Shown in pieces: positions 1 to 7,165 of a stretch of 11,002 nucleotides of DNA (positions within the stretch are counted from its first letter, which is position 1; every line of letters begins with the position of its first letter). The position numbers and the translations under genes were made by a program. Source of the DNA: Eubacterium sp. UBA3720 (GTDB taxonomy: Bacteria; Bacillota; Clostridia; Lachnospirales; Lachnospiraceae); contig DFHP01000081.1 in the NCBI GenBank assembly GCA_002371335.1, positions 464 to 11,465 on the forward strand. Direction: 5' to 3'. The notes under the pieces are model-generated. The model was not told where the DNA came from and did not search any database. It was given only the letters and a program-made list of their open reading frames with translations.

Positions 1-38
1 CATCGTCAGGACGCTCCCGCTTCTGTTCCGTTATCCGG

Positions 39-2714
39 TCAGCCGAGCTGCTCTCCGAGAATTGACGGCATTGCCTCAATCATAGCAGGAATGTTTTCGG
101 GTTTCTTTCCGCCGGCCTGGGCCATGTTCGGACGTCCGCCGCCGCCTCCTCCTACAATGCCTGCAGCTTTTTTGATCAGATTTCCGGCGTGAGCGCCTTT
201 TTTCTGCGCCTCGGGAGTTACCATTGCTACAAGGCTTACTTTTCCGTTTTTGGATGAAGCCAGAAGAATGACGCCCTCTCCGATTTTTTCCTTAAGCTCG
301 TCGCCCAGATTTCGAAGCTCACCGCCATCTGTATCCGGTACTGACACTGCCAAAAGCTTTACTCCCCCAACCTCTTTTACCTGATCCATGACATCGCCAA
401 GAGCGCTGGATGCAAGTTTATTTTTCAGAGATTCATTTTCGCTGTTAAGATCTTTTATTTCTTTCTGCAAATGAATGATACGGTCTGTCAGTTCCGCAGG
501 AGATGTTTTCAGTGTATTTGCGGCTTCAAAAAGAATCTGTTCCTGTTTCTTATAGTAATCAAGAACTGCTTTTCCTGTCAGCGCTTCTATCCTGCGCACG
601 CCTGCCGCAACGCCGGATTCGGAGATGATCTTGAATAAAAGGATCTGGCTTGTATTGGATACATGAGTACCGCCGCAAAGCTCGATGGAAAAATCACCCA
701 TGGTAACGACACGGACTTCATCGCCGTACTTTTCGCCGAAAAGTGCCATGGCTCCTGTCTTCTTAGCGGATTCTATATCCATGATCCTGGTCTCGACTGG
801 AAGCGCTGCCTGGATCTCTTTGTTTACCAGATCTTCTGTCCTGGAGATCTCTTCCCCGGTCATTGCCTGGAAGTGTGAAAAGTCGAAACGCAGACGATCC
901 TTTGCCACATATGAGCCTTTCTGTTCTACATGGTCGCCGAGAACTATCTTCAGCGCTTTCTGAAGAAGGTGTGTGGCGCTGTGGTTTTTTTCTGTATCAT
1001 GACGGTCTGTTTCGTTTACCGTAAGTACAGCTTTTTCGCCCATAGAGATCATTCCGCTGAGAACAGTTCCCACATGCCCTACTCTTCCGCCGCGGAGTTT
1101 TATCGTATCTTCTACTTCGAATTTTCCTGAGGAAGTTTCTATCGTTCCCTGATCGCCCTGCTGTCCTCCCATGGTAGCGTAGAACGGAGTCTTTTCTACG
1201 ATGATCGTACCCTTTTGTCCCTCGCCAAGGAAGTCAGTTATGGCAGCCTCCCGGATCACATTTCCTGATTCATCAAGCTCATCCGAGGAGGTGATGACCG
1301 TGATCTCTGATTCACAGCTCAAATTATTATATCCGCAGAATTCAGAAGTTATGGATGTATCTATCTGATCATATACCGTAGCGTCGGCACCCATATAGTT
1401 CGTGGTTTTGCGGGCGCTTCTGGCACGATCCTGCTGTTCTTTCATGGAAGCGGCAAAGCCTTCCTCATCGACTGTGTAACCTTTCTCCTCAAGGATCTCA
1501 CGGGTAAGGTCGAGAGGAAATCCGTAGGTATCATACAGTTTAAACGCTTCGGCTCCGGAGAGGATCTTCTTGTTTTCGGCACGGAGTGCGTTTTCCATAT
1601 CGTTCAGGATACGAAGGCCCTGATCGATCGTTTTGTTAAACTGATCCTCTTCACGGCTCAGGACCGTATAGATGAATTTCTTTTTCTCTTCCAGCTCCGG
1701 ATATCCGTCCCGGCTTCCTTCGATAACTGTCTGCGCGAGGTCTGCCAGAAATACATGGTTTATTCCCAGGATACGTCCGTGCCGAGCCGCACGTCTGATA
1801 AGACGGCGCAGTACATATCCTCTGCCCTCGTTGGACGGCATGATTCCGTCAGAAATCATAAACGTTGCTGAACGGATATGGTCTGTGATAAGACGGATGG
1901 AAATATCTGCGTTTGGATCTGTGTGATATTCCTTTCCGGCAATCTCCGATACACGATTGCGGAGAGCCTGGATCGTATCAACATCAAAAATGGAATCTAC
2001 ATCCTGCACTACAACAGCGAGACGTTCGAGTCCCATACCGGTATCAATATTTTTGTTCTTCAGCGTCTCATAGTTACCTTTTCCGTCATTGTTGAACTGG
2101 GTAAATACGTTGTTCCACACTTCAATATAACGGTCACAGTCACATCCGACCGTGCAGCCGGGTTTTCCGCAGCCGTATTTTTCACCGCGGTCATAATAGA
2201 TCTCGGAACATGGGCCGCAGGGACCTGCTCCGTGCTCCCAGAAGTTGTCCTCTTTGCCGAATTTAAAAATACGCTCGGGCGCGATGCCTATTTTTTTGTT
2301 CCAGATATCAAAGGCTTCGTCATCCTCCAGATAGACTGACGGATAAAGTCGTTCAGGATCCAGCCCTACTACATCGGTAAGGAATTCCCAGGACCAGGTA
2401 ATAGCTTCGTTTTTAAAATAGTCACCAAAGGAGAAATTTCCAAGCATCTCAAAAAACGTTCCGTGACGCGCGGTCTTACCGACATTTTCTATATCGCCCG
2501 TGCGGATACATTTCTGACATGTGGCTACCCTTCTTCTTGGCGGGATCTCAGCTCCGGTAAAATAAGGCTTCAAAGGAGCCATACCGGCGTTGATCAGCAG
2601 AAGACTGTTGTCATTCTGCGGGACCAGTGAAAAACTGTTCATTACCAGATGTCCCTTGCTTTCAAAGAAATCAAGAAACATCTTTCGAAGCTCATTAACA
2701 CCATATTTCTTCAT
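39..2714 (-). CDS. alaS: Alanyl-tRNA synthetase, full length
   Basis: Cytoplasmic class II enzyme that charges tRNA-Ala and hydrolyses mischarged Ser/Gly-tRNA-Ala. The 891-residue product is a normal length. The catalytic core is near residues 1-240, with TCQKCIRTGDIENVG at 65-79 and the GMGLERLA motif at 226-233. The tRNA-recognition region follows. The editing domain has the metal-binding pairs H578/H582 (HSATH) and C680/H684 (CGGTH). Residues about 740-770 look like a coiled coil, and the C-terminal C-Ala domain carries a glycine run (VGGGGGGRPN). A cysteine-rich stretch (C166, C169, C182, C187, C191, C193) sits in the catalytic domain; I recall similar cysteines in clostridial AlaRS. The start is fixed by AGGAGG at 2726-2731, 11 nt upstream, and by the typical N-terminus MKKYGVNELR. 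It is the last gene of the visible run, 164 bp after tyrS. No T-box consensus is visible in its leader. Confidence 0.97.
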   Translation of the reverse strand: MKKYGVNELRKMFLDFFESKGHLVMNSFSLVPQNDNSLLLINAGMAPLKPYFTGAEIPPRRRVATCQKCIRTGDIENVGKTARHGTFFEMLGNFSFGDYFKNEAITWSWEFLTDVVGLDPERLYPSVYLEDDEAFDIWNKKIGIAPERIFKFGKEDNFWEHGAGPCGPCSEIYYDRGEKYGCGKPGCTVGCDCDRYIEVWNNVFTQFNNDGKGNYETLKNKNIDTGMGLERLAVVVQDVDSIFDVDTIQALRNRVSEIAGKEYHTDPNADISIRLITDHIRSATFMISDGIMPSNEGRGYVLRRLIRRAARHGRILGINHVFLADLAQTVIEGSRDGYPELEEKKKFIYTVLSREEDQFNKTIDQGLRILNDMENALRAENKKILSGAEAFKLYDTYGFPLDLTREILEEKGYTVDEEGFAASMKEQQDRARSARKTTNYMGADATVYDQIDTSITSEFCGYNNLSCESEITVITSSDELDESGNVIREAAITDFLGEGQKGTIIVEKTPFYATMGGQQGDQGTIETSSGKFEVEDTIKLRGGRVGHVGTVLSGMISMGEKAVLTVNETDRHDTEKNHSATHLLQKALKIVLGDHVEQKGSYVAKDRLRFDFSHFQAMTGEEISRTEDLVNKEIQAALPVETRIMDIESAKKTGAMALFGEKYGDEVRVVTMGDFSIELCGGTHVSNTSQILLFKIISESGVAAGVRRIEALTGKAVLDYYKKQEQILFEAANTLKTSPAELTDRIIHLQKEIKDLNSENESLKNKLASSALGDVMDQVKEVGGVKLLAVSVPDTDGGELRNLGDELKEKIGEGVILLASSKNGKVSLVAMVTPEAQKKGAHAGNLIKKAAGIVGGGGGGRPNMAQAGGKKPENIPAMIEAMPSILGEQLG

Positions 2715-2715
2715 T

Positions 2716-2744
2716 TTTTCGAGAACCTCCTCGTAGTTCGAAAA
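2716..2744 (-). promoter_or_regulatory. Hairpin carrying the alaS ribosome binding site
   Basis: A perfect 7-bp inverted repeat (2716-2722 with 2738-2744) closes a 15-nt loop that contains the alaS Shine-Dalgarno AGGAGG (2726-2731). The base of the stem ends one nucleotide before the start codon. An alternative pairing of 2723-2726 with 2736-2739 would take up part of the Shine-Dalgarno. The stem is AU-rich, so it is only moderately stable. A role in translational control of alaS is inference. Confidence 0.4.
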
Positions 2745-2765
2745 GTAATATTATTGTTTTTGAGA

Positions 2766-2808
2766 GTTTGTTTCATAGAAAACCGGAGTAATTTTTTATG
2801 AAGCAAAC
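2766..2808. other. Long imperfect palindrome in the tyrS-alaS spacer
   Basis: Two 17-nt arms (2766-2782 and 2792-2808) flank a 9-nt loop (2783-2791). Fifteen of 17 positions are Watson-Crick pairs. The other two (2771/2803 and 2778/2796) would be G.U pairs in plus-strand RNA but C.A mismatches in the alaS-sense RNA. No T-run follows either arm, so it does not look like an intrinsic terminator. The rest of the 164-bp spacer shows only a short GCC-TGCG-GGC hairpin near 2812-2821 and no convincing promoter. Confidence 0.55.
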
Positions 2809-2878
2809 AAAGCCCGCAGGCATATATCGGTTCACTGCTTCCTCGAATCTGAAGAAAAGCGGACCAATAATTCAATGA

Positions 2879-4105
2879 TCATTTAAGACAGATCTTCTTA
2901 AAGCTCTTCTTTCCCTTTTTAATGAGCAGTCCATCTTCTGAGATATCATCTTTCTTTACGGTATATTTTATATCGCTGATCTTTTCGCCGTCTACAGATA
3001 CGCCGCCCTGCTGTATCGCTCTTCTTCCTTCGGATTTTGTCTTTACCATTTCAGCTTTTACGAGAAGGGTCATAAGATCGATCTCTCCGTTTTCGAAGTC
3101 CGCATCTTCAAGCTCAAATGTCGGCATATTCGCAGAGTCTCCGCCTCCGGCAAAAAGCGCTTTTGCGCCGGATTCTGCCTTCTTTGCTTCATCTTCACCG
3201 TGAACAAGGCTTGTCAGTTCATATGCGAGGATTTCTTTCGCCCTGTTCAGCTGGCTTCCCTCCCAGGAATCCATTTCATCGATCTGCTCAAGAGGAAGGA
3301 ATGTGAGCATGCGGAGACATTTAAGTACATCCTGATCGCCTACGTTTCTCCAATACTGATAGAAATCGTAAGGACTCGTCTTGTCAGGATCAAGCCATAC
3401 GGCTCCGGACTGGGTTTTACCCATTTTCTTTCCTTCGGAATTCAGAAGAAGAGTGATCGTCATTGCATATGCATCCTTGTGGAGGATACGCCTGATAAGT
3501 TCGGTACCTCCAAGCATGTTAGACCACTGATCGTCACCGCCGAACTGCATGTTGCAGCCATATTCTTTATACAGCTGGTAAAAATCATAGCTTTGCATCG
3601 GCATATAGTTAAACTCAAGGAAACTGAGACCTTTTTCCATTCTCTGCTCGTAGCATTTGGCGCGAAGCATATTGTTGACGGAAAAATGAGGTCCTACTTC
3701 ACGGATAAAATCAATATAGTTCAGCTTCGTAAGCCAGTCGGCGTTATTTACCATAAGAGCTTTTCCCTCGGAAAAATCGATAAAACGGCTCATCTGTTTC
3801 TTGAAACATTCAATATTATGATCTATAGTCTCGACAGTCATCATCTGTCTCATATCCGTTCTGCCTGAAGGATCTCCGATCATACCTGTGCCGCCGCCAA
3901 GAAGCGCAATGGGTTTATTTCCTGCCTCCTGAAGACGTTTCATCAGACACAGTGCCATAAAATGTCCTACGTGAAGACTGTCGGCCGTTGGATCAAAACC
4001 GATATAGAATGTCGCATTACCGCCATTAACCAGATCTCTTACTTCATTTTCATCTGTGACCTGAGCGATCAGATTCCTTGCAATCAGTTCCTCATAAATC
4101 TTCAT
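2879..4105 (-). CDS. tyrS: Tyrosyl-tRNA synthetase
   Basis: Cytoplasmic class I synthetase that activates tyrosine and charges tRNA-Tyr. The 408 residues match the bacterial TyrS family. The Rossmann catalytic domain carries the HIGH-type motif HVGH at 45-48, the nucleotide-binding GGGTGMIGDPSG at 70-81, the tyrosine-pocket region QFGGDDQWSN at 187-196 and the KMSKS-equivalent KMGKT at 227-231. An anticodon-binding helical region follows, and a C-terminal S4 RNA-binding domain lies at about 345-405 (KTKSEGRRAIQQGGVSVDG). AAGGA at 4114-4118 lies 8 nt before the ATG. The gene stands 94 bp after rnhA; that gap is too short for a T-box leader and shows none. It ends in a basic tail (KKGKKSFKK). 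Confidence 0.97.
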   Translation of the reverse strand: MKIYEELIARNLIAQVTDENEVRDLVNGGNATFYIGFDPTADSLHVGHFMALCLMKRLQEAGNKPIALLGGGTGMIGDPSGRTDMRQMMTVETIDHNIECFKKQMSRFIDFSEGKALMVNNADWLTKLNYIDFIREVGPHFSVNNMLRAKCYEQRMEKGLSFLEFNYMPMQSYDFYQLYKEYGCNMQFGGDDQWSNMLGGTELIRRILHKDAYAMTITLLLNSEGKKMGKTQSGAVWLDPDKTSPYDFYQYWRNVGDQDVLKCLRMLTFLPLEQIDEMDSWEGSQLNRAKEILAYELTSLVHGEDEAKKAESGAKALFAGGGDSANMPTFELEDADFENGEIDLMTLLVKAEMVKTKSEGRRAIQQGGVSVDGEKISDIKYTVKKDDISEDGLLIKKGKKSFKKICLK

Positions 4106-4140
4106 TATTTTCTTCCTTTCAGTTTTTTCTCAATAGCTCA

Positions 4141-4169
4141 CTCATACAAGGATATCATGTCTGTTTGAA
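4141..4169 (-). promoter_or_regulatory. Weak candidate sigma-70 type promoter for tyrS
   Basis: On the minus strand TTCAAA (4164-4169) is followed after exactly 17 bp by TATGAG (4141-4146). Each hexamer matches four of six consensus positions, and the pair lies about 35-65 bp upstream of tyrS. This would let tyrS-alaS be transcribed apart from the hem genes. Two such hexamers can occur by chance in AT-rich spacers, so this is only a candidate. Confidence 0.22.
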
Positions 4170-4199
4170 AAAAGCTAAGATTATTTGTATTAATATATA

Positions 4200-4676
4200 T
4201 TACTCTGTTATAACATCATCCAGAAGCTCATCTCCGTCGGCTGCGGAAGTAGCAAGCGTGTCGCATCTCTCGTTCATCTCGTTTCCGGCATGCCCCTTTA
4301 CCCAGATAAATGTAACGTTGTGCGGTTCTTTTGCTTTCAGAAGACGTTTCCACAGATCAATGTTTTTTACCGGTTCGTTTTTTCCCCGCTTCCAGCCCTT
4401 TTTTACCCATAAATCGATCCAGTGCTGATTAAAGGCGTTGACCAGATATTGAGAATCAGACCACAGAGTAACGTCACACGGACGTACCAGGGCTTCCAGG
4501 GCCGCGATAGCAGCCATAAGTTCCATTCTGTTGTTCGTGGTCTTCTTATATCCGGCGCTGAGCTCCTTTTCATGAAGCTCTCCTTTCTGATCCACATATT
4601 GAAGAACACACCCGTATCCTCCCGGCCCGTCGGGATTTCCCCTTGCGGCTCCGTCGGTATATATTTTTACATGCAT
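4200..4676 (-). CDS. rnhA: Ribonuclease HI
   Basis: Cuts the RNA strand of RNA:DNA hybrids such as R-loops and lagging-strand primers, using divalent metal ions. From the start chosen here the protein has 158 residues, close to the usual size (E. coli about 155). All expected active-site residues are present: D8 (YTDGA), E52 (NNRMELMA), D74 (WSDSQYLV), H129 (KGHAG) and D139 (CDTLA). Residues about 80-105 (HWIDLWVKKGWKRGKN) form the basic protrusion typical of the E. coli-like type. The frame stays open upstream to an ATG at 4790 inside hemL, which would add 38 residues with no family match. I prefer 4676 because the fold begins there and GGGAG (4688-4692) lies 11 nt upstream. The gene is 100 bp after hemL. 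Its place behind the hem genes does not imply a role in tetrapyrrole synthesis. Confidence 0.93.
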   Translation of the reverse strand: MHVKIYTDGAARGNPDGPGGYGCVLQYVDQKGELHEKELSAGYKKTTNNRMELMAAIAALEALVRPCDVTLWSDSQYLVNAFNQHWIDLWVKKGWKRGKNEPVKNIDLWKRLLKAKEPHNVTFIWVKGHAGNEMNERCDTLATSAADGDELLDDVITE

Positions 4677-4776
4677 ATAGTCTTTAACTCCCTGATCCTT
4701 TTTTTGTATGACCGGATGAACAGCCATGGTACGGATATTTATCCGCGGGGCCGTCGTACAGACGCCGCCGTGATGC

Positions 4777-6069
4777 TCATCCGCGTCCATAATATGATGA
4801 AATAAATCCTTCGAAGGCTTTAAGTGTTTTTTCTATAACCTCATCACTGTGTTCCGTTGAAATAAACATTGCTTCGAACTGTGACGGAGCCACATGTACG
4901 CCTTTGCCGAGCATATATTTGAAATACGCGGAAAAAGCGGTTGTATCGGATGAAAGTGCCTGTTCATAGTTCGCCACTTTGTTTTTTGTAAAAAATACGC
5001 AGCCCAGCGAACCGACATAATTGACCGTACACGGAGCTTTATATTTATGTATTATCTCCCGCATACCGCCAAAAAGCATGAAGCCTTTACTGCGCAGCGC
5101 CTCATAATATGACGGATGATCATAAAGAATACGGATCGCCTCAAGGCCGGCAGCCATGGCTATTGGGTTTCCGCTCAGTGTTCCTGCCTGATAGACAGGG
5201 CCGGCCGGTGAAACCTGATCCATGATCTCTTTCCTGCCGCCGTATGCGCCTACCGGCATTCCGCCTCCGATGATCTTACCGTAAGTCACCATATCCGGAA
5301 TTACGCCATAATACTCCGCGGCTCCGCCAAACGCAAGTCTGAAGCCGGTTATAACTTCGTCAAAGATCAGTACCGCCCCTTCCCCGGTGCAGAGCTCCCG
5401 AAGCTCCTGCAGGAATCCTTCTTCAGGAAGAACGACTCCCATGTTTGCGGCTGCAGGTTCTACGATGACTGCCGCTATCTGATCTTTATTTGCTTCAAAG
5501 AGTTTTCTGACACTTTCAGGATCATTGTATACGGCGCTCAGAGTGTCTCTCGTACAGCCGCGGGGAACGCCGGCGCTTCCGGGAATACCCTGAGTCATGA
5601 GACCGGAACCGGCATCCACCAGCAGGCAGTCTGAGTGCCCGTGATAGTTTCCGGCAAATTTGATGATCTTATCTCTTCCAGTAAAGCCTCTCGCGGCCCG
5701 GATCGCGCTCATTACGGCTTCCGTGCCGGAATTGACCATGCGGATCATTTCCACATGCGGAATATTACGGCATATGAATTCAGCAATATCTACTTCTGTT
5801 TCGGTGGCTGTGCCGAAGCTGAGACCGTTTTCACAGGCCTTAATGACCTTATCCCTGATCCTTGAATCATTATGCCCCAGGATCATCGGCCCCCATGAGC
5901 AAATATAATCTATGTATTTCTTTCCGTCAGCGTCAAATATATAAGGTCCTGTGGCTCCCTGAATAAATCTGGGCGTCATTCCGACATTTTTGCAGGAACG
6001 AACCGGAGAGTTAACGCCTCCGGGTATATATCTGACAGCACGTTCCATCAGTTCATCCGAACGACTCAT
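4777..6069 (-). CDS. hemL: Glutamate-1-semialdehyde 2,1-aminomutase
   Basis: PLP-dependent (class III aminotransferase fold) enzyme that converts glutamate-1-semialdehyde, the HemA product, to 5-aminolevulinate. From the chosen start it has 430 residues, the usual size. Visible features are the N-terminal IPGGVNSPVR, the SGTEAVMSAIRAAR cofactor-phosphate region, FAGNYHGHSD, the cofactor-ring Asp in LIFDEVITGFR (D237) and the PLP lysine in TYGKIIGGGMPVGAYGG (K265). An in-frame ATG at 6087 would add six residues, but the ATG at 6069 has AAAGGA at a good distance and begins like other GSA aminotransferases (MSRSDELMERA). The gene follows hemB by 87 bp, and that spacer contains repeat copy B. Its position after hemB matches known clostridial hem clusters. 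Confidence 0.95.
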   Translation of the reverse strand: MSRSDELMERAVRYIPGGVNSPVRSCKNVGMTPRFIQGATGPYIFDADGKKYIDYICSWGPMILGHNDSRIRDKVIKACENGLSFGTATETEVDIAEFICRNIPHVEMIRMVNSGTEAVMSAIRAARGFTGRDKIIKFAGNYHGHSDCLLVDAGSGLMTQGIPGSAGVPRGCTRDTLSAVYNDPESVRKLFEANKDQIAAVIVEPAAANMGVVLPEEGFLQELRELCTGEGAVLIFDEVITGFRLAFGGAAEYYGVIPDMVTYGKIIGGGMPVGAYGGRKEIMDQVSPAGPVYQAGTLSGNPIAMAAGLEAIRILYDHPSYYEALRSKGFMLFGGMREIIHKYKAPCTVNYVGSLGCVFFTKNKVANYEQALSSDTTAFSAYFKYMLGKGVHVAPSQFEAMFISTEHSDEVIEKTLKAFEGFISSYYGRG

Positions 6070-6101
6070 TTTTTTCCTTTCATTCATATCTTTCTCACAA
6101 T

Positions 6102-6156
6102 CTTGTCATAGCCTGCCGCTTAAGAAGCGGGGTCTTCTCATGCTGTGATAAAACAA
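6102..6156 (+). repeat. Repeat copy B, between hemB and hemL
   Basis: This 55-bp block is about 86% identical (48 of 56 aligned columns, one single-base gap) to copy A at 7285-7340. It begins immediately after the hemB TGA and ends about 33 bp before the chosen hemL start. On the plus strand it contains CCGCTT-AAG-AAGCGG, a perfect 6-bp stem with a 3-nt loop. It starts with TTGTCATAG, so the plus-strand frame reads Leu-Ser-stop, as in copy A. No T-run follows, so it does not look like an intrinsic terminator. I interpret it as a second right-end relic of an IS200/IS605-type element, but the repeat itself is directly visible whatever its origin. Confidence 0.85.
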
Positions 6157-7140
6157 TCAACCTATTAAGCCGGCGTCAATATATCCTGCGATCTCCTGCG
6201 CAAAATAGGAAAGATAGATCTGGGCGCCCGCTCTGTATGCAGAAACAGCCATTTCTGAGACGATGCGGCTTTCATCGATCCACCCTTTTAAAGCCGCAGC
6301 TTTTACCATCGCATATTCACCGCTTACACTGTATGCGGCCGTGGGAACATGGATGGCTTCCCGAACCTTTGTCACCACGTCCAGGAAAGACATTGCCGGC
6401 TTGATCATAATGATATCAGCTCCCTCTTCGATATCCAGAAGAGCTTCTTTTATGGCTTCGCGGCTGTTATGCACATCCATCTGATAGCCGTTTCTGTTTC
6501 CGAAAGACGGAGCCGAACCGGCAGCCTCCCGGAAAGGTCCGTAAAAAGCAGAGGCATACTTAACAGCGTAAGACATGATCGGAATATGTGTAAAACCGTT
6601 GGAATCCAGAAGATTCCGGATAGCCAGCACACGTCCGTCCATCATGTCCGACGGAGCGACCATGTCCGCACCGGCCTGTACATGTGACAAGGCCGTCTTT
6701 GCAAGGAGGCCGCATGTGGGGTCATTATCGACTCCATGATCGCACAGGACGCCGCAATGGCCGTGAGAAGTATACTCGCACATACATACGTCAGTAATAT
6801 AATATACATCAGGAACTTCCCTTTTGGCAACCCGGAGAGCTTTCTGGATGATCCCGTCCCGGTCGAACGCTGCTGATCCGGTTTCGTCTTTATGAAGCGG
6901 AATGCCGAACAGCATAACATTCGAAACGCCTGCATCCGCAAGTTCATTCAGTTTCTCCGGCATCCGGTCAATACTGTACCGGTATTGTCCCGGCATAGAA
7001 GGGATTTCTTCTTTAATGTCCGAACCCTCCTTCACGAACATCGGATAGATCAGGGACGATTTATCGATTCGTACCTCTCTTACCATCCTGCGAACAGCTT
7101 CATTTCCGCGAAGTCTCCGCGGCCTTTGTAATAAATTCAT
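6157..7140 (-). CDS. hemB: Delta-aminolevulinic acid dehydratase (porphobilinogen synthase), zinc type
   Basis: Condenses two 5-aminolevulinate molecules into porphobilinogen; it acts as a cytoplasmic oligomer (octamer in the family). The 327 residues are a full-length TIM-barrel HemB. The zinc triad is intact (C119, C121 and C129 in DVCMCEYTSHGHCG), so this is the zinc-dependent type rather than the Mg-only Asp-rich type. The two Schiff-base lysines are K194 (SYAVKYAS) and K247 (MIKPAM). A strong ribosome binding site (GAGGTGAT, 7147-7154) lies 6 nt before the ATG, so hemB need not be coupled to hemD, which ends 162 bp upstream. That spacer is filled by palindromes and repeat copy A. Repeat copy B begins directly after the stop. 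Confidence 0.97.
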   Translation of the reverse strand: MNLLQRPRRLRGNEAVRRMVREVRIDKSSLIYPMFVKEGSDIKEEIPSMPGQYRYSIDRMPEKLNELADAGVSNVMLFGIPLHKDETGSAAFDRDGIIQKALRVAKREVPDVYYITDVCMCEYTSHGHCGVLCDHGVDNDPTCGLLAKTALSHVQAGADMVAPSDMMDGRVLAIRNLLDSNGFTHIPIMSYAVKYASAFYGPFREAAGSAPSFGNRNGYQMDVHNSREAIKEALLDIEEGADIIMIKPAMSFLDVVTKVREAIHVPTAAYSVSGEYAMVKAAALKGWIDESRIVSEMAVSAYRAGAQIYLSYFAQEIAGYIDAGLIG

Positions 7141-7165
7141 TTTGAGATCACCTCAGTTCAAATTT

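Noticed and set aside
1..38. Next gene starting at the left edge
   Set aside because: A minus-strand ATG at 1-3 with GGGAG at 14-18 is suggestive, but no codon after the start is visible, so no feature can be supported.
1878..2339. Plus-strand open frame of 153 codons
   Set aside because: Antisense to the AlaRS catalytic domain, with no domain or motif of its own.
3200..3868. Plus-strand open frame of 222 codons
   Set aside because: It lies wholly antisense to tyrS, has no recognisable motif and no ribosome binding site that stands out. tyrS carries all synthetase motifs in the opposite strand.
6070..6087. Upstream hemL start at 6087
   Set aside because: It adds MNERKK with a poorly placed Shine-Dalgarno. 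The ATG at 6067-6069 has AAAGGA at a suitable distance and a family-like N-terminus.
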